DNA of 64,000 nucleotides from Mycolicibacterium helvum (GCF_010731895.1 NZ_AP022596.1:4092001-4156000); one strand, 5' to 3'. Shown: positions 1-9,023, numbered from the stretch's first letter. The notes: generated by a model from the sequence alone, not told the origin. A program made the numbers and translations.

Positions 1-3000
1 ATCGGGCCGGTGGAGACCATGGTCGTGGCCGGCGTCCTGGACGAAGAGCAGCGGCACCTCGGAATTGCCATCTGGGACCGAGCCGATGTGCGCTCACCAG
101 TGAAAGGCGTGGCGGCACGGATTGGCAGAGTCCTGGAACTGATGCCAAGGATGTGGCGCCAGCCGATCGCGCTGGCGGCGGGCGAATGGTTCGGTGTCGA
201 CCACGACGGCGCCTGCCGCGAAGGAGATGCGAGCACGCAGACTCGGTGCCAGCAGCGGGCACCGGCATGGTTTATGGAGAGTACGGGCGGAGTGCTTGCG
301 CATCTGCGGCGACCGGGGATCGACGGCTGGATTGCGTGGCTGGCGAGAAACGACGTAGCTCCCGGCGACATCCTGGTGTTCACCGACGACGACACGGACA
401 AGACCACCGACATGCTCGTCGCCTGCCACCTTGCAGGCTGCGCCTATAGCGTGTGCGACACAGAGGATGAGATTGCGCAGAGGGCGGAGTCGATCGCGGC
501 GCACACCCATGGCTCGTCGATTCACATCGTCGATGTGGCAGGAGCGGACCGCCCAGCCGGGTGCAGCGACGACGACAGTCGACTGGCCGACCGGCGCTTG
601 GAGGAAGTCACACATGACCCCCAGCTCGCTGGCAGGGCTGCGTACATCATGCCGACATCGGGCTCGACCGGGCAGCCGAAACTGGTTCGGGTCAGCCACC
701 TCTCGCTAGCGGTGTTCTGCGACGCCGTACGTAATGCCTATGGATGGGGAACCGACGATACCGTCCTCCAGTGCGCGCCGTTGACATCCGACATCAGCGT
801 CGAGGAAGTGTTCGGCGCCGCGTTGTGTGGGTCTCGCCTGGAGCGCTCGGCCGCCATGAAGGCGGGTGACTTCCGGGCCCTTGCCCGCGACGTTGGTTCT
901 GCGCAATCTACCGTCGTGGACCTGCCAACCGCAGTGTGGCATCTGTTGTGCGATGACCCCGACGCGATGGCGGCGATCGTGCACTCGCGGCTGCGTCAAG
1001 TCATTGTTGGCGGCGAAGCAATCCGGGCCAGCGCAATCAATCGGTGGATTGAATCGACTGCATCGCAGCCGATCTCGATGATCTCGACGTACGGGCCCAC
1101 CGAGACCACGGTGGTGGTTACCCATCTTCCCGTCGTGTCCTGCGATTCCACCATCGAAGGGGACGCCCACTTGCGGCTGGGCTGCCCGATGGTGCCGGGC
1201 AGCGTCTACATCGCCTTTGGTGAAGTGGTGATCGTCGGCGAGCTTGTCGCAGACGGCTATCTAGGCGTCGAGAGCCCCAGCTTCGGCACGGTAACCAACG
1301 CCGATGGCCGGCCACGTCGCGCGTTCGCCACCGGTGACCGGGTTGTCGTCGACGGCAACGGATTTCCCATTATCGCCGGCCGTCGAGACGCCGTCGTCAA
1401 GGTCGGCGGCAGACGTGTCGATACCGCCGAGATCACCAGAGAGCTGAGTGCTGTCGCCGGGGTGACCGACGTTGCGATGGAGGTGCGCAACGGGAGGCTC
1501 GGGGTCTGGTTCGAGACCCATCTGACCCGCGACGGACACGACGACACCGCGGTGGCGGCACGAATCAGGACAGTGCTTGCCGGCTTACGGGTGCCGTCGT
1601 TCTTCGTTATCCGTGTGCCGGGTATTCCGCGCAAGCCCGGTGGGAAGGTGGACAGCGACGGGTTGTGCGCCGTCCCCGAACCAGGCGATGCCGATATCAG
1701 CGAACCGGGGCTCGCCGGCCGCGCGGCCGAACTGGCCCAGATGTGGAGCCGGGAGCTCGGGCGTCCGGTACAGCCGGACTCGTCGTTGCTCGCCGAAGGA
1801 GTCGGCTCACTCGACCTCATCAGAATCCTGCCTTCCACGCGTCGATATCTCGGCCGACACGTCTCCATTCTCGACCTCATCAGCGCCGATACCGCCACCC
1901 ATCTGGTCGACGATGTGCGTGCGGCCTACGGGTGGATGGATGCCGGGACCGCCGCCGAGATCGACCGCGATCTCTGGGATTTGCCGATGCGACCCGCGGT
2001 AACGGGAGTCTCGAAGCCCCTGCCATCCGAGGGAACTGGTCAGGCGCCGATTGTCGTACTGGGTGGTTCTGGAATCCTCGGCACGGGTTGTGCGGAGGCT
2101 GTGCTGGAGCGGCATCGGTCAGGTCTGGCGTGCCCCGAGGTCATCCTCGTCACCAGATCGCCACTACCCGAACGGGATCCGTGGACATCGCTTCGCAAGA
2201 TAACGGCGGTGCGTGTCGAGCTCGTGCCGCCAGACTTCAGAGCAGCTGATATCGACCGTCTGCTGCGCGCCACCCGACCCCGCACCGTGGTGAATTGTGT
2301 AGGCAACACCAACGTGCTGGTCCCGTACCGCGAGCTTCGATCCGCAAACGTGGACCTGGTGTCGGCGGCCGTACGGGCTTGTGCCAGCCACCGCATCAGA
2401 TACATGCATCTGTCGACCTTTGTCGTCACTGGCGAAGTAGCCGGGCCGAGGGTCACTGATCCCCGCGTCGCGCCCTATCCGTACGCCGCATCCAAGGCGA
2501 TGGCCGAACTGATCGTGGCCCGCTCGGCTGCCGAACTCGACTACATGATCCTCAGGTTGCCCAGGGTGCTCGGCCAACCCGAGCAACTGGCCGCGTCGGC
2601 CGACATCCTCGTCTCCATGGTGGACGGCTGCGGCGCGATCGGGGCCTATCCGGACATCGCGCTGACGGAGGAGGTCACCACAGCCCGTGGCGCGGCCGAC
2701 GCCATTATGGGTTTGGTGCCCGAGGTGAGCGGATCGGCCGAGCTGGGACGCGGAATCGTGGTGATACGCGGACAGCAGCTGCCGTACACCGGCTTCCTGA
2801 GCGAGTACGGCGGCGATCGACTGCCCGCCGCGGACTGGAAAGAGCTTCTGGACCAGAGCGACTGGGCTAGCAGAAACCCACGCAGGTGGTCGGCTGTCGA
2901 CGCCTGGTACACGCTTGGTCAGCGATTGGGCACGCGCTCCTTCACCGACTATCTGTCTGAGTATCCGACCATCGACCTGGACACCCAGTCGATTGCCGAA

Positions 3001-3093
3001 GTCGCGACGACTCCGGAGCCGCTGCGCGAACGACTCACCGCTGAATATGCATATCGAATGGCGGCCCACGCCCCGATCAGTGAGGAATGGTAG
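1..3093 (+). CDS. nrp: NRPS C-terminal part: adenylation, carrier and thioester reductase domains (5' partial)
   Basis: The frame is open to the first base, so this is probably the 3' end of a longer multimodular NRPS of the Rv0101/ScoA type; a GTG at 10 could be an internal codon. Counting from that GTG, the first about 40 residues resemble a condensation-domain tail. An adenylation domain follows, with A3 TSGSTGQPK near 215, A5 STYGPTETT near 360 and TGD near 440. A carrier domain has the phosphopantetheine serine at about 600 (GVGSLDL). The end is a short-chain-dehydrogenase-like reductase with GGSGILG near 685 and YAASK near 825. Such reductases release the peptide as an aldehyde or alcohol. 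In the known isonitrile-lipopeptide pathway this enzyme joins isonitrile fatty acyl groups to an amino acid. Neighbours at 4425-7368 support that role. The substrate cannot be read from sequence alone. Confidence 0.85.
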   Translation: MGPVETMVVAGVLDEEQRHLGIAIWDRADVRSPVKGVAARIGRVLELMPRMWRQPIALAAGEWFGVDHDGACREGDASTQTRCQQRAPAWFMESTGGVLAHLRRPGIDGWIAWLARNDVAPGDILVFTDDDTDKTTDMLVACHLAGCAYSVCDTEDEIAQRAESIAAHTHGSSIHIVDVAGADRPAGCSDDDSRLADRRLEEVTHDPQLAGRAAYIMPTSGSTGQPKLVRVSHLSLAVFCDAVRNAYGWGTDDTVLQCAPLTSDISVEEVFGAALCGSRLERSAAMKAGDFRALARDVGSAQSTVVDLPTAVWHLLCDDPDAMAAIVHSRLRQVIVGGEAIRASAINRWIESTASQPISMISTYGPTETTVVVTHLPVVSCDSTIEGDAHLRLGCPMVPGSVYIAFGEVVIVGELVADGYLGVESPSFGTVTNADGRPRRAFATGDRVVVDGNGFPIIAGRRDAVVKVGGRRVDTAEITRELSAVAGVTDVAMEVRNGRLGVWFETHLTRDGHDDTAVAARIRTVLAGLRVPSFFVIRVPGIPRKPGGKVDSDGLCAVPEPGDADISEPGLAGRAAELAQMWSRELGRPVQPDSSLLAEGVGSLDLIRILPSTRRYLGRHVSILDLISADTATHLVDDVRAAYGWMDAGTAAEIDRDLWDLPMRPAVTGVSKPLPSEGTGQAPIVVLGGSGILGTGCAEAVLERHRSGLACPEVILVTRSPLPERDPWTSLRKITAVRVELVPPDFRAADIDRLLRATRPRTVVNCVGNTNVLVPYRELRSANVDLVSAAVRACASHRIRYMHLSTFVVTGEVAGPRVTDPRVAPYPYAASKAMAELIVARSAAELDYMILRLPRVLGQPEQLAASADILVSMVDGCGAIGAYPDIALTEEVTTARGAADAIMGLVPEVSGSAELGRGIVVIRGQQLPYTGFLSEYGGDRLPAADWKELLDQSDWASRNPRRWSAVDAWYTLGQRLGTRSFTDYLSEYPTIDLDTQSIAEVATTPEPLRERLTAEYAYRMAAHAPISEEW

Positions 3094-3452
3094 TGACGGA
3101 CTTTTCGAGGGTGGACGACGCTTCGCCGGGCACCCAACGGATCCTGCTCGATGTGACAGGGATGACCTGTGGAATGTGTTCCTCACGCATCGCGAAACGG
3201 CTCAACAAAGTCGACGGAGTGCGAGCGTCGGTCGACTTGGCGTCGGGGATTGCCATCATCGATGCGGGTCCTGGAATCAGTAGCGCCGACCTCTGTCTCG
3301 TCGTGGAAAAAGCCGGATATAGGGCTACCGAGCATGTTGGGATCGTGACCGAAGGTCTCGACCCCAGCCGACACCGTGTCCGTAGTCCGTTCCGACAGCT
3401 GGTCGACATGGTGGTGATGCTGTTCAGCTGGTTCGGAATTCGCCGGCGCTGA
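3087..3452 (+). CDS. Free-standing heavy-metal-associated (HMA) domain protein
   Basis: This is a 121-residue protein. Residues about 18-85 are an HMA ferredoxin-like fold with the classic GMTCGMC metal site (Cys28, Cys31), which in the family binds Cu(I) or a similar soft metal. The domain most resembles the N-terminal HMA of mycobacterial P-type ATPases of the CtpA/CtpB type. Here the ATPase body is absent, and the chain ends in a short hydrophobic stretch followed by Arg-Arg-Arg, perhaps a peripheral membrane anchor or the stump of the first membrane helix. The ATG lies inside the NRPS stop (ATGGTAG overlap), so translation is probably coupled. The next gene starts after one base. A role in handling a metal bound by the isonitrile lipopeptide is inference. 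Confidence 0.8.
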   Translation: MVVTDFSRVDDASPGTQRILLDVTGMTCGMCSSRIAKRLNKVDGVRASVDLASGIAIIDAGPGISSADLCLVVEKAGYRATEHVGIVTEGLDPSRHRVRSPFRQLVDMVVMLFSWFGIRRR

Positions 3453-3453
3453 G

Positions 3454-4401
3454 GTGTCGCGATCGGTGGTTATCCTGGGTTTCCCAGGCGTGCAGGCGCT
3501 GGACCTGGCCGGGCCGCACGACGTGTTCACCGGGGCGACGATGCTGACCGACGCCGACTACCATGTCCGCCTCACCTCGGTGGGCGGCCGGCCGGTGTCC
3601 ACCTCGAGCGGTCTGGCGTTCGTGGCCGAGGCCATGCCCACGCCCCGCAACATCGATACGTTGGTGTTGCCCGGCGGCGCCGGCGTCCATGCTGCCCGAC
3701 GGGATCCAGCCACCATGGCGTGGATTCAGCAAGCCGCGAAGTCCTCTCGGCGTGTGGTCAGCGTATGCACCGGTGCGTTCCTGGCCGCATCGGCGGGGCT
3801 CCTCGACGGCCGCCGTGCGACGACGCACTGGGCGTTCGCCGATCAACTGGCTCGCGAATTCCCAGAGGTCACGGTCGACCCTCAGCCCATTTTCGTGCGG
3901 AGTTCCCCGACTGTGTGGACGGCAGCGGGTGTGAGCGCGGGCATCGATCTGTCGCTGGCACTGGTCGAAAAGGACTACGGCACAGAGGTTGCCCAGACAG
4001 TCGCCCGTTATCTGGTGTTATATCTACGCCGTCCCGGCGGGCAGTCGCAGTTTGCCACGCCGATCTGGATGCCGCGCGCCGGGCGCCAGTCCATCCGAGA
4101 TGTGCAGGACGCTATCGAAGCAGAGCCCGGCGGCTCGCACAGCATCGCCGAGTTGGCGCGGCGTGCGGCGATGAGCTCGCGGCACTTCACTCGGGTGTTC
4201 ACCGACGAGATCGGGGAGGCCCCGGGAGCCTACGTCGAACGGGTTAGGACTGAGGCCGCGCGTCGTCAGCTCGAGGAGACCGAAGACACGGTGGTCACCA
4301 TCGCCCAGCGATGCGGATTCGGAACTTCGGAGACCATGCGTCGCACGTTCATTCGTCGCATCGGTGTGCCGCCCGACCACTATCGAAGAACCTTCGCGTA
4401 G
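3454..4401 (+). CDS. GlxA-family regulator: DJ-1/PfpI domain plus AraC-type DNA-binding domain
   Basis: This is a 315-residue protein. Residues 1 to about 195 form a DJ-1/PfpI fold with Asp17 (ALDLAGP) and the nucleophile-elbow pair Cys105-Thr106 (VSVCTG). Residues about 215-315 carry two AraC-type helix-turn-helix motifs (SIAELARRAAMSSRHFTRVF, then the GFGTSETMRRTF region). GlxA-type proteins are usually transcription factors whose DJ-1 domain senses a small molecule. The GTG start follows the HMA stop by one base, so it belongs to the NRPS operon. It may control the isonitrile locus. The same Asp/Cys/Thr set occurs in isonitrile hydratases of this superfamily, so the sensor could recognise an isonitrile; that is inference. 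Confidence 0.85.
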   Translation: MSRSVVILGFPGVQALDLAGPHDVFTGATMLTDADYHVRLTSVGGRPVSTSSGLAFVAEAMPTPRNIDTLVLPGGAGVHAARRDPATMAWIQQAAKSSRRVVSVCTGAFLAASAGLLDGRRATTHWAFADQLAREFPEVTVDPQPIFVRSSPTVWTAAGVSAGIDLSLALVEKDYGTEVAQTVARYLVLYLRRPGGQSQFATPIWMPRAGRQSIRDVQDAIEAEPGGSHSIAELARRAAMSSRHFTRVFTDEIGEAPGAYVERVRTEAARRQLEETEDTVVTIAQRCGFGTSETMRRTFIRRIGVPPDHYRRTFA

Positions 4402-4424
4402 CGGGGCGTGGATGTGGATCGTCG

Positions 4425-5942
4425 TCAGTTGACCTGGCGTTCCAGCTCTTTCCAGAATTGTTCTCGCAGTGTGCGGCGCAAGATCTTGCCGCTCGGGTTC
4501 CGAGGGATGGCATCGATGAACTCATACCTGCCCGGCAACTTGAACCGCGCGAGCCGCTGGCGCAGGAATCGCTCGAGCTCGCCGGTCTGCACTTCCTCGC
4601 CCGGCTTCGCTACAACGAATGCGTGAATGCACTCGCCCCGCCGGTCGTCGGGAGCGCCCACCACCGCGCTGTCGTGGACACCTGGATGGGCGTTGATTGC
4701 CTTCTCGACCTCCGCGGGATAGACATTCTCGCCCGCCACGATAATGAGATCCTTGACACGGTCGCGGATCACCAGAAAGCCGTCGTCGTCCAGGTATCCC
4801 GCGTCACCCGTGCGAATCCAGCCGTCGACAATCGTTTCGGCGGTAGCGACCGGATCCCCGAAGTATTCGAGCATCTGGGCCGGACTGCGCAGATACACCT
4901 CACCGGATACGCCTGCGGGCAATTCCATACCCTGCGGACCGCGGATTGCCACGCAGACACCCGGGTACGGGCGTCCGGCCGCATGAAGCCGAGCCCGGCC
5001 CGGCAGGTGTTCGCTCGGTGGAAGACACACCGCGGTGTTGCCGGTCTCGGTCAACCCGTAGATCTGTGCGAACTCACAACCAAAAGTGACGATCGCCTGC
5101 GACAGCAGATCCGGACCGATGGGAGAGCCCCCATAGGTGATCTTGCGTAACGTGGTGAAATCCGATGCAGCCAAGCCGGGTTCGGACAGCATCATCAGAA
5201 GCATTGCCGGGACGAAACAGCTGACCGTCACACCGTGGTCCCGAATTGCCGCAATGGCATCCGATGCGGTGAACCGGGGGATGACAACGCTGGGTATCCC
5301 ACCGTTGAGCGCCTGTGTTGCCCACCACATTCCACCGATATGGAACGCGGGCAGGGCAATCAGACTCACATCAGATCCGGCCCAGTCGATCCAATTGAGT
5401 TCCGCGTCGTCCAGAAGCTCCCGGACGGAGTTAAAGGTTCGGTGCGCCAGCACGACACCTTTGGGTCGCCCAGTCGTGCCGCTGGTGTACATCTGGACAA
5501 CCGGGGTGTCGCGATCGATAGGAAGGTCGGGCAGTTCGCCTGCGGGCGCGGAGTCGCGCCATGCGGCGAAAGCATCTGTGCCCAGTACGTTGTCCGCCCG
5601 GAGATCGGTGCGGTCGGTGACGACGATACGAGCTCGCGAATGTTCGACAATGTAGTCGACCTCGTCGGCGGCCAACCGCCAGTTGATCGGTACCAGCACG
5701 ACGCCGACACGGGCACAGCCATAAAGTAATTCGTAGAACGCCACCGAATCGGTTGCGACGTGCACGACCCGGTCACCAGGACCCACACGGGCCGCCACGA
5801 GTGCGCGGGAAACCGCGATCGACCGTTCGAGAAGCTCTGCAAACGAAACCCGGGCCGAGCCCGAGATCAGGGCGACACTGTCCCCGGCGGTCTGCGCATT
5901 CCGCTCCAGAGCCGAGACCAAATCAAACCGGCGTGCGGCCAT
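4425..5942 (-). CDS. fadD10: FadD10/ScoC-type acyl-AMP ligase
   Basis: This 505-residue ANL-superfamily enzyme has the P-loop MYTSGTTGRPKG (about 151-162), YGLTET (295-300), TGD (378-380) and the C-terminal catalytic lysine in PSGKILRR (about 486). It activates a fatty acid as acyl-adenylate. In the isonitrile-lipopeptide pathway the homologous enzyme loads the fatty acid on a dedicated acyl carrier protein. It is the last gene of a three-gene minus-strand operon: its ATG shares one base with the stop of the FcoT-like gene (TAATG). It converges on the GlxA gene with 23 bp between stops. General FadD activity is certain; FadD10/ScoC identity rests on the neighbours. Confidence 0.88.
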   Translation of the reverse strand: MAARRFDLVSALERNAQTAGDSVALISGSARVSFAELLERSIAVSRALVAARVGPGDRVVHVATDSVAFYELLYGCARVGVVLVPINWRLAADEVDYIVEHSRARIVVTDRTDLRADNVLGTDAFAAWRDSAPAGELPDLPIDRDTPVVQMYTSGTTGRPKGVVLAHRTFNSVRELLDDAELNWIDWAGSDVSLIALPAFHIGGMWWATQALNGGIPSVVIPRFTASDAIAAIRDHGVTVSCFVPAMLLMMLSEPGLAASDFTTLRKITYGGSPIGPDLLSQAIVTFGCEFAQIYGLTETGNTAVCLPPSEHLPGRARLHAAGRPYPGVCVAIRGPQGMELPAGVSGEVYLRSPAQMLEYFGDPVATAETIVDGWIRTGDAGYLDDDGFLVIRDRVKDLIIVAGENVYPAEVEKAINAHPGVHDSAVVGAPDDRRGECIHAFVVAKPGEEVQTGELERFLRQRLARFKLPGRYEFIDAIPRNPSGKILRRTLREQFWKELERQVN

Positions 5943-6484
5943 TATGAATTCGCGGGAAGGTCCACCAACACAATCTCGACGTCACCGACCGCACTCCCGA
6001 CGCTGTCGTCGGAGAACTCGATGGTGGTCTGGAGTGCCAGCAGTGGCCGGGACCGTTCACGGAATTCGATGTCGGTGATGGTCAGGACCCCGCGATACGA
6101 CCGGGCGTTGATCGGCCGCCGGAATCGGCTGCCCATCTTGCTGATCAGTATCGATGGCAGCTGACGTTGCCAATAGTCATCCATCGTCCACGCGCTCAAC
6201 TCCGGAATCAGTTGGTCGCGAACCGATGCCGCCAGCGTGTAGTAGAAGAGCTGATTGTAGGAGATGATGAACTCGACAGCGTTGAAATGGCCGGTCTCTT
6301 CGATGTAGCAGGAGCTTTCGAAGCCCATGTCGCCGGTAGCGACGATTGCGTCTCCGCGTCGTTCCACCGTCGCCTGCTTCAGGTAGACGGTGTTCTTGCC
6401 GACGTAGGGCGTCATCGTGCGGTTGAGCAGGACGGCATCGTCGTGCAGGAAATCAGTCACATTGGCTTGTGTTGCGTGCATCAT
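5942..6484 (-). CDS. fcoT: FcoT/ScoD-type hot-dog protein of isonitrile lipopeptide synthesis
   Basis: This 180-residue protein matches the length (about 183) and context of Rv0098/FcoT. It was first described as a long-chain acyl-CoA thioesterase; ScoD homologues add glycine to an alpha,beta-unsaturated acyl-ACP before isonitrile formation. The fold assignment rests on overall pattern, such as VEFIISYNQLFYYTL and the beta-rich C-terminal half, because hot-dog proteins have few fixed motifs. The start is ATGATG at 6484; the first ATG overlaps the dioxygenase stop (ATGA), so the reading frame open further upstream is not used. The gene is coupled on both sides, between the dioxygenase and the ligase. 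Confidence 0.82.
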   Translation of the reverse strand: MMHATQANVTDFLHDDAVLLNRTMTPYVGKNTVYLKQATVERRGDAIVATGDMGFESSCYIEETGHFNAVEFIISYNQLFYYTLAASVRDQLIPELSAWTMDDYWQRQLPSILISKMGSRFRRPINARSYRGVLTITDIEFRERSRPLLALQTTIEFSDDSVGSAVGDVEIVLVDLPANS

Positions 6485-7368
6485 GCGGCGACCTCGGCGC
6501 CAAGGGGGTGTTCGTCGGTGACGGTGACGCGGAACGACTCGGTTGGCTCGTTGCTTGGGTTGTGCAAGGCGCGGTGGATCAACGTCCGGTTGTCCCACAG
6601 CACGAGGTCGCCAGGCTCGTAGGTCTGAACGAAGATGTTGGGGTGTTCGTAAGAGTCATCGAGTTGTCCTGACGCGCTGAGGAGTTCGTCGAGCAACTGC
6701 GAGGGTAGGGCCTTGCCCTGCGCGTCCTCGATCGCATACGTGAATGCCTCGGAGATGTAGAGAATCCGCTCTCCGGTGACAGGATGAAGGAGCACAGTCG
6801 GCCATGTCTGTGGCGGGGTGACGCGTTCGATGTCGGCCAGAACCTCGCCGATCGGACGGTAAACATCCGAGGGCCGGATCTTCACGTATCGGCGTGCGCT
6901 GTGCTTGCTGTACGTACCGGCAATCGCGTCCTTGAGTTGTGGCGACAGGCGCTCATAGGCGATGGCCATGTTGATGAATCGGGTACCGCGGGTTCCGGTC
7001 GGCAACCGCTGCGGGTAGAAGAGTGTGAACGCGAAAGGCTCGGGCATGAACTGGTAATCGGCATGCCAGAATCCACCGGTCTTGGGGACCCCCATCTGCC
7101 CTTCGGGCCGGGTGAGGTTCGAGGAGACGAAGATGAGCTCATTCTCCGGGTGGTGATACATCGGCTCGTAGTACGCAACCGGAGTTCCGAAATGTCGCCC
7201 CAATTCGACAAACGCGGCCGGTTTCAGCTCCTGGGCCTTGAGGACGACGACCTTGTTCTCGTAAATGCGCTGCCGAAGCAGCTGAATGTCGCTGTAGGTC
7301 GCCGCCGCTGGGTCGAAGTCATGCACCTCGACGCCGGCGTGCTGGCCAACTGCGGTGGTGAGTTGCAT
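6481..7368 (-). CDS. ScoE/Rv0097-type Fe(II)/2-oxoglutarate dioxygenase (isonitrile-forming)
   Basis: This 295-residue TauD/TfdA-family enzyme has iron ligands His102, Asp104 (WHADYQF) and His265 (WDNRTLIHRALH), and Arg280 (ESFRVTV) placed to bind 2-oxoglutarate. In known isonitrile-lipopeptide clusters the homologue oxidises an N-carboxymethyl amino acyl group and decarboxylates it to an isonitrile. The ATG at 7368 was chosen over upstream in-frame codons because AAGGGG sits about eight bases before it and homologues are about 290 residues. It is first in the operon with the FcoT-like and ligase genes, and diverges from the condensation-like gene at 7644. Confidence 0.88.
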   Translation of the reverse strand: MQLTTAVGQHAGVEVHDFDPAAATYSDIQLLRQRIYENKVVVLKAQELKPAAFVELGRHFGTPVAYYEPMYHHPENELIFVSSNLTRPEGQMGVPKTGGFWHADYQFMPEPFAFTLFYPQRLPTGTRGTRFINMAIAYERLSPQLKDAIAGTYSKHSARRYVKIRPSDVYRPIGEVLADIERVTPPQTWPTVLLHPVTGERILYISEAFTYAIEDAQGKALPSQLLDELLSASGQLDDSYEHPNIFVQTYEPGDLVLWDNRTLIHRALHNPSNEPTESFRVTVTDEHPLGAEVAA

Positions 7369-7643
7369 TGAGGATCCCCTTTTGCGACGGCTTGGCATGC
7401 GTTGTTCTTGGATCAGGGCAGCACGATGCGAGCGAGGTGCGGGCACCTGCACCCTCAGGTGGGCTTGTCGGTCGGCGTATAGGTCGCAGAAGAAACGCAG
7501 TTAGTTCCCGGCGATTTCCTACGGTTTGTTCCGCGGCTCCGCGGCCGTCACTTCGCGTAGGAAAAGCCAACGGCGCGATATACATTGAGCGTCGCGGCGG
7601 GACAGCCACCGTCGGGTTCGGCTCGAGAAAAGATAGGGCCCGC
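7369..7643. promoter_or_regulatory. Divergent promoter region of the isonitrile operon
   Basis: These 275 bp separate the dioxygenase gene (minus) and the condensation-like gene (plus) and must hold both promoters. A convincing -10/-35 pair could not be fixed for either side. The main visible structure is the nested inverted repeat annotated separately at 7515-7564. Confidence 0.55.
7515..7564. repeat. Nested inverted repeat between divergent genes
   Basis: The outer arms are TTTCCTACG (7515-7523) and its perfect complement CGTAGGAAA (7556-7564). Between them lies CCGCGGctCCGCGG, itself self-complementary. It could be an operator pair or a structured leader in either transcript. Confidence 0.6.
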
Positions 7644-8987
7644 ATGAACGCACCCACTGACAACATCCTGACGTATATGGACCAAGGCTCGTTTCTCGGG
7701 CTGCGCGCGCTGGGCCGAGGACCGGTGATCCAGTACATCTGGATCTACGAGAACGGCGTCGATCTCGACGGTCTACGCAGGTTCCACCGCAACCTGCAGC
7801 ACACCCTGGTCGCTCGACTGATCGAACGTTCACCCCTGCCGTTCGGCAGGCCTCGCTGGGTGTCATACAGCGGACCGCCCAACCTCGACATCGCCGTCAC
7901 GCTCCGGGGACGCGAGGAGGTGTGGGACTGGGTCGACGAACGGTCGTTCGTCGCCATCGATCCCGAACTCGGACCACCCTGGCATCTTGGGGTGCAGCCG
8001 CTCGTTGGCGGTGGTGCTGCAGTTGCACTGGCCATCTCGCACACGACCGGTGATGCCGTGGCAGGTGTCCAAGCCATTGCCGATGCCGTGAACGGCGTCC
8101 ATCGTGACTTCGGCTTTCCGCCGGCCGGGAAACGTAGTCGCGGACAGGCGCTTCGGGAGGATTTGGCAGTTGCGGCCCGCTCTGCGATGAAGATCCCGGC
8201 GGCGATCACCGCGGGTGTGCGAGTCGCCCGCGAGCAGCCGGACGACCTATCAACGTCGGCTAGGGCGGCCTCGCCCGCATCTTCGGGGGGCACCGGTCAG
8301 CGAATGGTGGTCCCCAGGGTGTACGGCTGCGTCAGGGCAGACGTCTGGGACGATCGCGCCAGGGCTCTCGGTGGCACACGCAATGTTCTTTTTGCCGGCC
8401 TTTCCGCTCGGCTCGGGTATCGACTCGGCCGGCCCGACGACGACGGACGTATCGTGCTCGCGGTGCCGGTCAGTGAGCGCACTGACGGTGACACCAGGGC
8501 CAATCCTCTCAACTCTATTACCGTCCTTGCTGATCCGAGCCAGGTCACCGAAGATCTGACTGAGCTACGCTCGGCCCTCAAGCAGGCTCTGGTTCAACTT
8601 GCCGAGACTGGCAATGCATTGCTGGCGCCGCAGGCGTTGATCCCCTTCACCCCCAAGATCGTGGTCCGCCGGTTGGAAAATCTGGTTCTGAAAGTGGGTA
8701 AGCCCGTGGGTTGCACCAACCTTGGTGACCTGCCTGCCGAGGCGAACCGGCCCGACGGCACCGATGCCGACTTCTTCGGCACGCGTGGGGGCGAGGCCGG
8801 TGTCACTGCGGCGACGTTGGAGCGTTTGGGCGGGCACCTGCTGGTGTCAGCGGCATCGCTGCGCGGCAAGGTGTGGTTCAGCGTGGCGTCGTGGGAGCCT
8901 GGCAGGAGCAATACGAAAGCTGCGCTTGCGGAAGTGGTCGGCGCGGCGCTGGACGACTTCTGTCTGCCGGCGACGCTGGAATGCTAG
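7644..8987 (+). CDS. Condensation/acyltransferase-like protein (CoA-dependent acyltransferase superfamily)
   Basis: This 447-residue protein has the HxxxD active-site motif of condensation domains, Pap acyltransferases and wax-ester synthases (His133 and Asp137 in SHTTGDA). A second half contains conserved-looking VSERTDGDTRANP and FSVASWEP segments. The ATG at 7644 follows an AGATAGGG ribosome-binding region; an upstream in-frame extension runs antisense into the dioxygenase gene and is rejected. Members of the superfamily move acyl or peptidyl groups between carrier, CoA and alcohol or amine acceptors. Its position suggests it acylates or matures the isonitrile product, for example at the alcohol left by the reductase. 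That is inference. The exact subfamily is not recognised. Confidence 0.72.
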   Translation: MNAPTDNILTYMDQGSFLGLRALGRGPVIQYIWIYENGVDLDGLRRFHRNLQHTLVARLIERSPLPFGRPRWVSYSGPPNLDIAVTLRGREEVWDWVDERSFVAIDPELGPPWHLGVQPLVGGGAAVALAISHTTGDAVAGVQAIADAVNGVHRDFGFPPAGKRSRGQALREDLAVAARSAMKIPAAITAGVRVAREQPDDLSTSARAASPASSGGTGQRMVVPRVYGCVRADVWDDRARALGGTRNVLFAGLSARLGYRLGRPDDDGRIVLAVPVSERTDGDTRANPLNSITVLADPSQVTEDLTELRSALKQALVQLAETGNALLAPQALIPFTPKIVVRRLENLVLKVGKPVGCTNLGDLPAEANRPDGTDADFFGTRGGEAGVTAATLERLGGHLLVSAASLRGKVWFSVASWEPGRSNTKAALAEVVGAALDDFCLPATLEC

Positions 8988-9023
8988 ACGCGACCGCGCC
9001 GGTACGCGTCATTCAAACGCTTG

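Noticed and set aside
7368..7643. N-terminal extension of the condensation-like protein
   Set aside because: The open frame lies over the divergent promoter and dioxygenase start; the ATG at 7644 has a ribosome-binding region and begins the homologous part.
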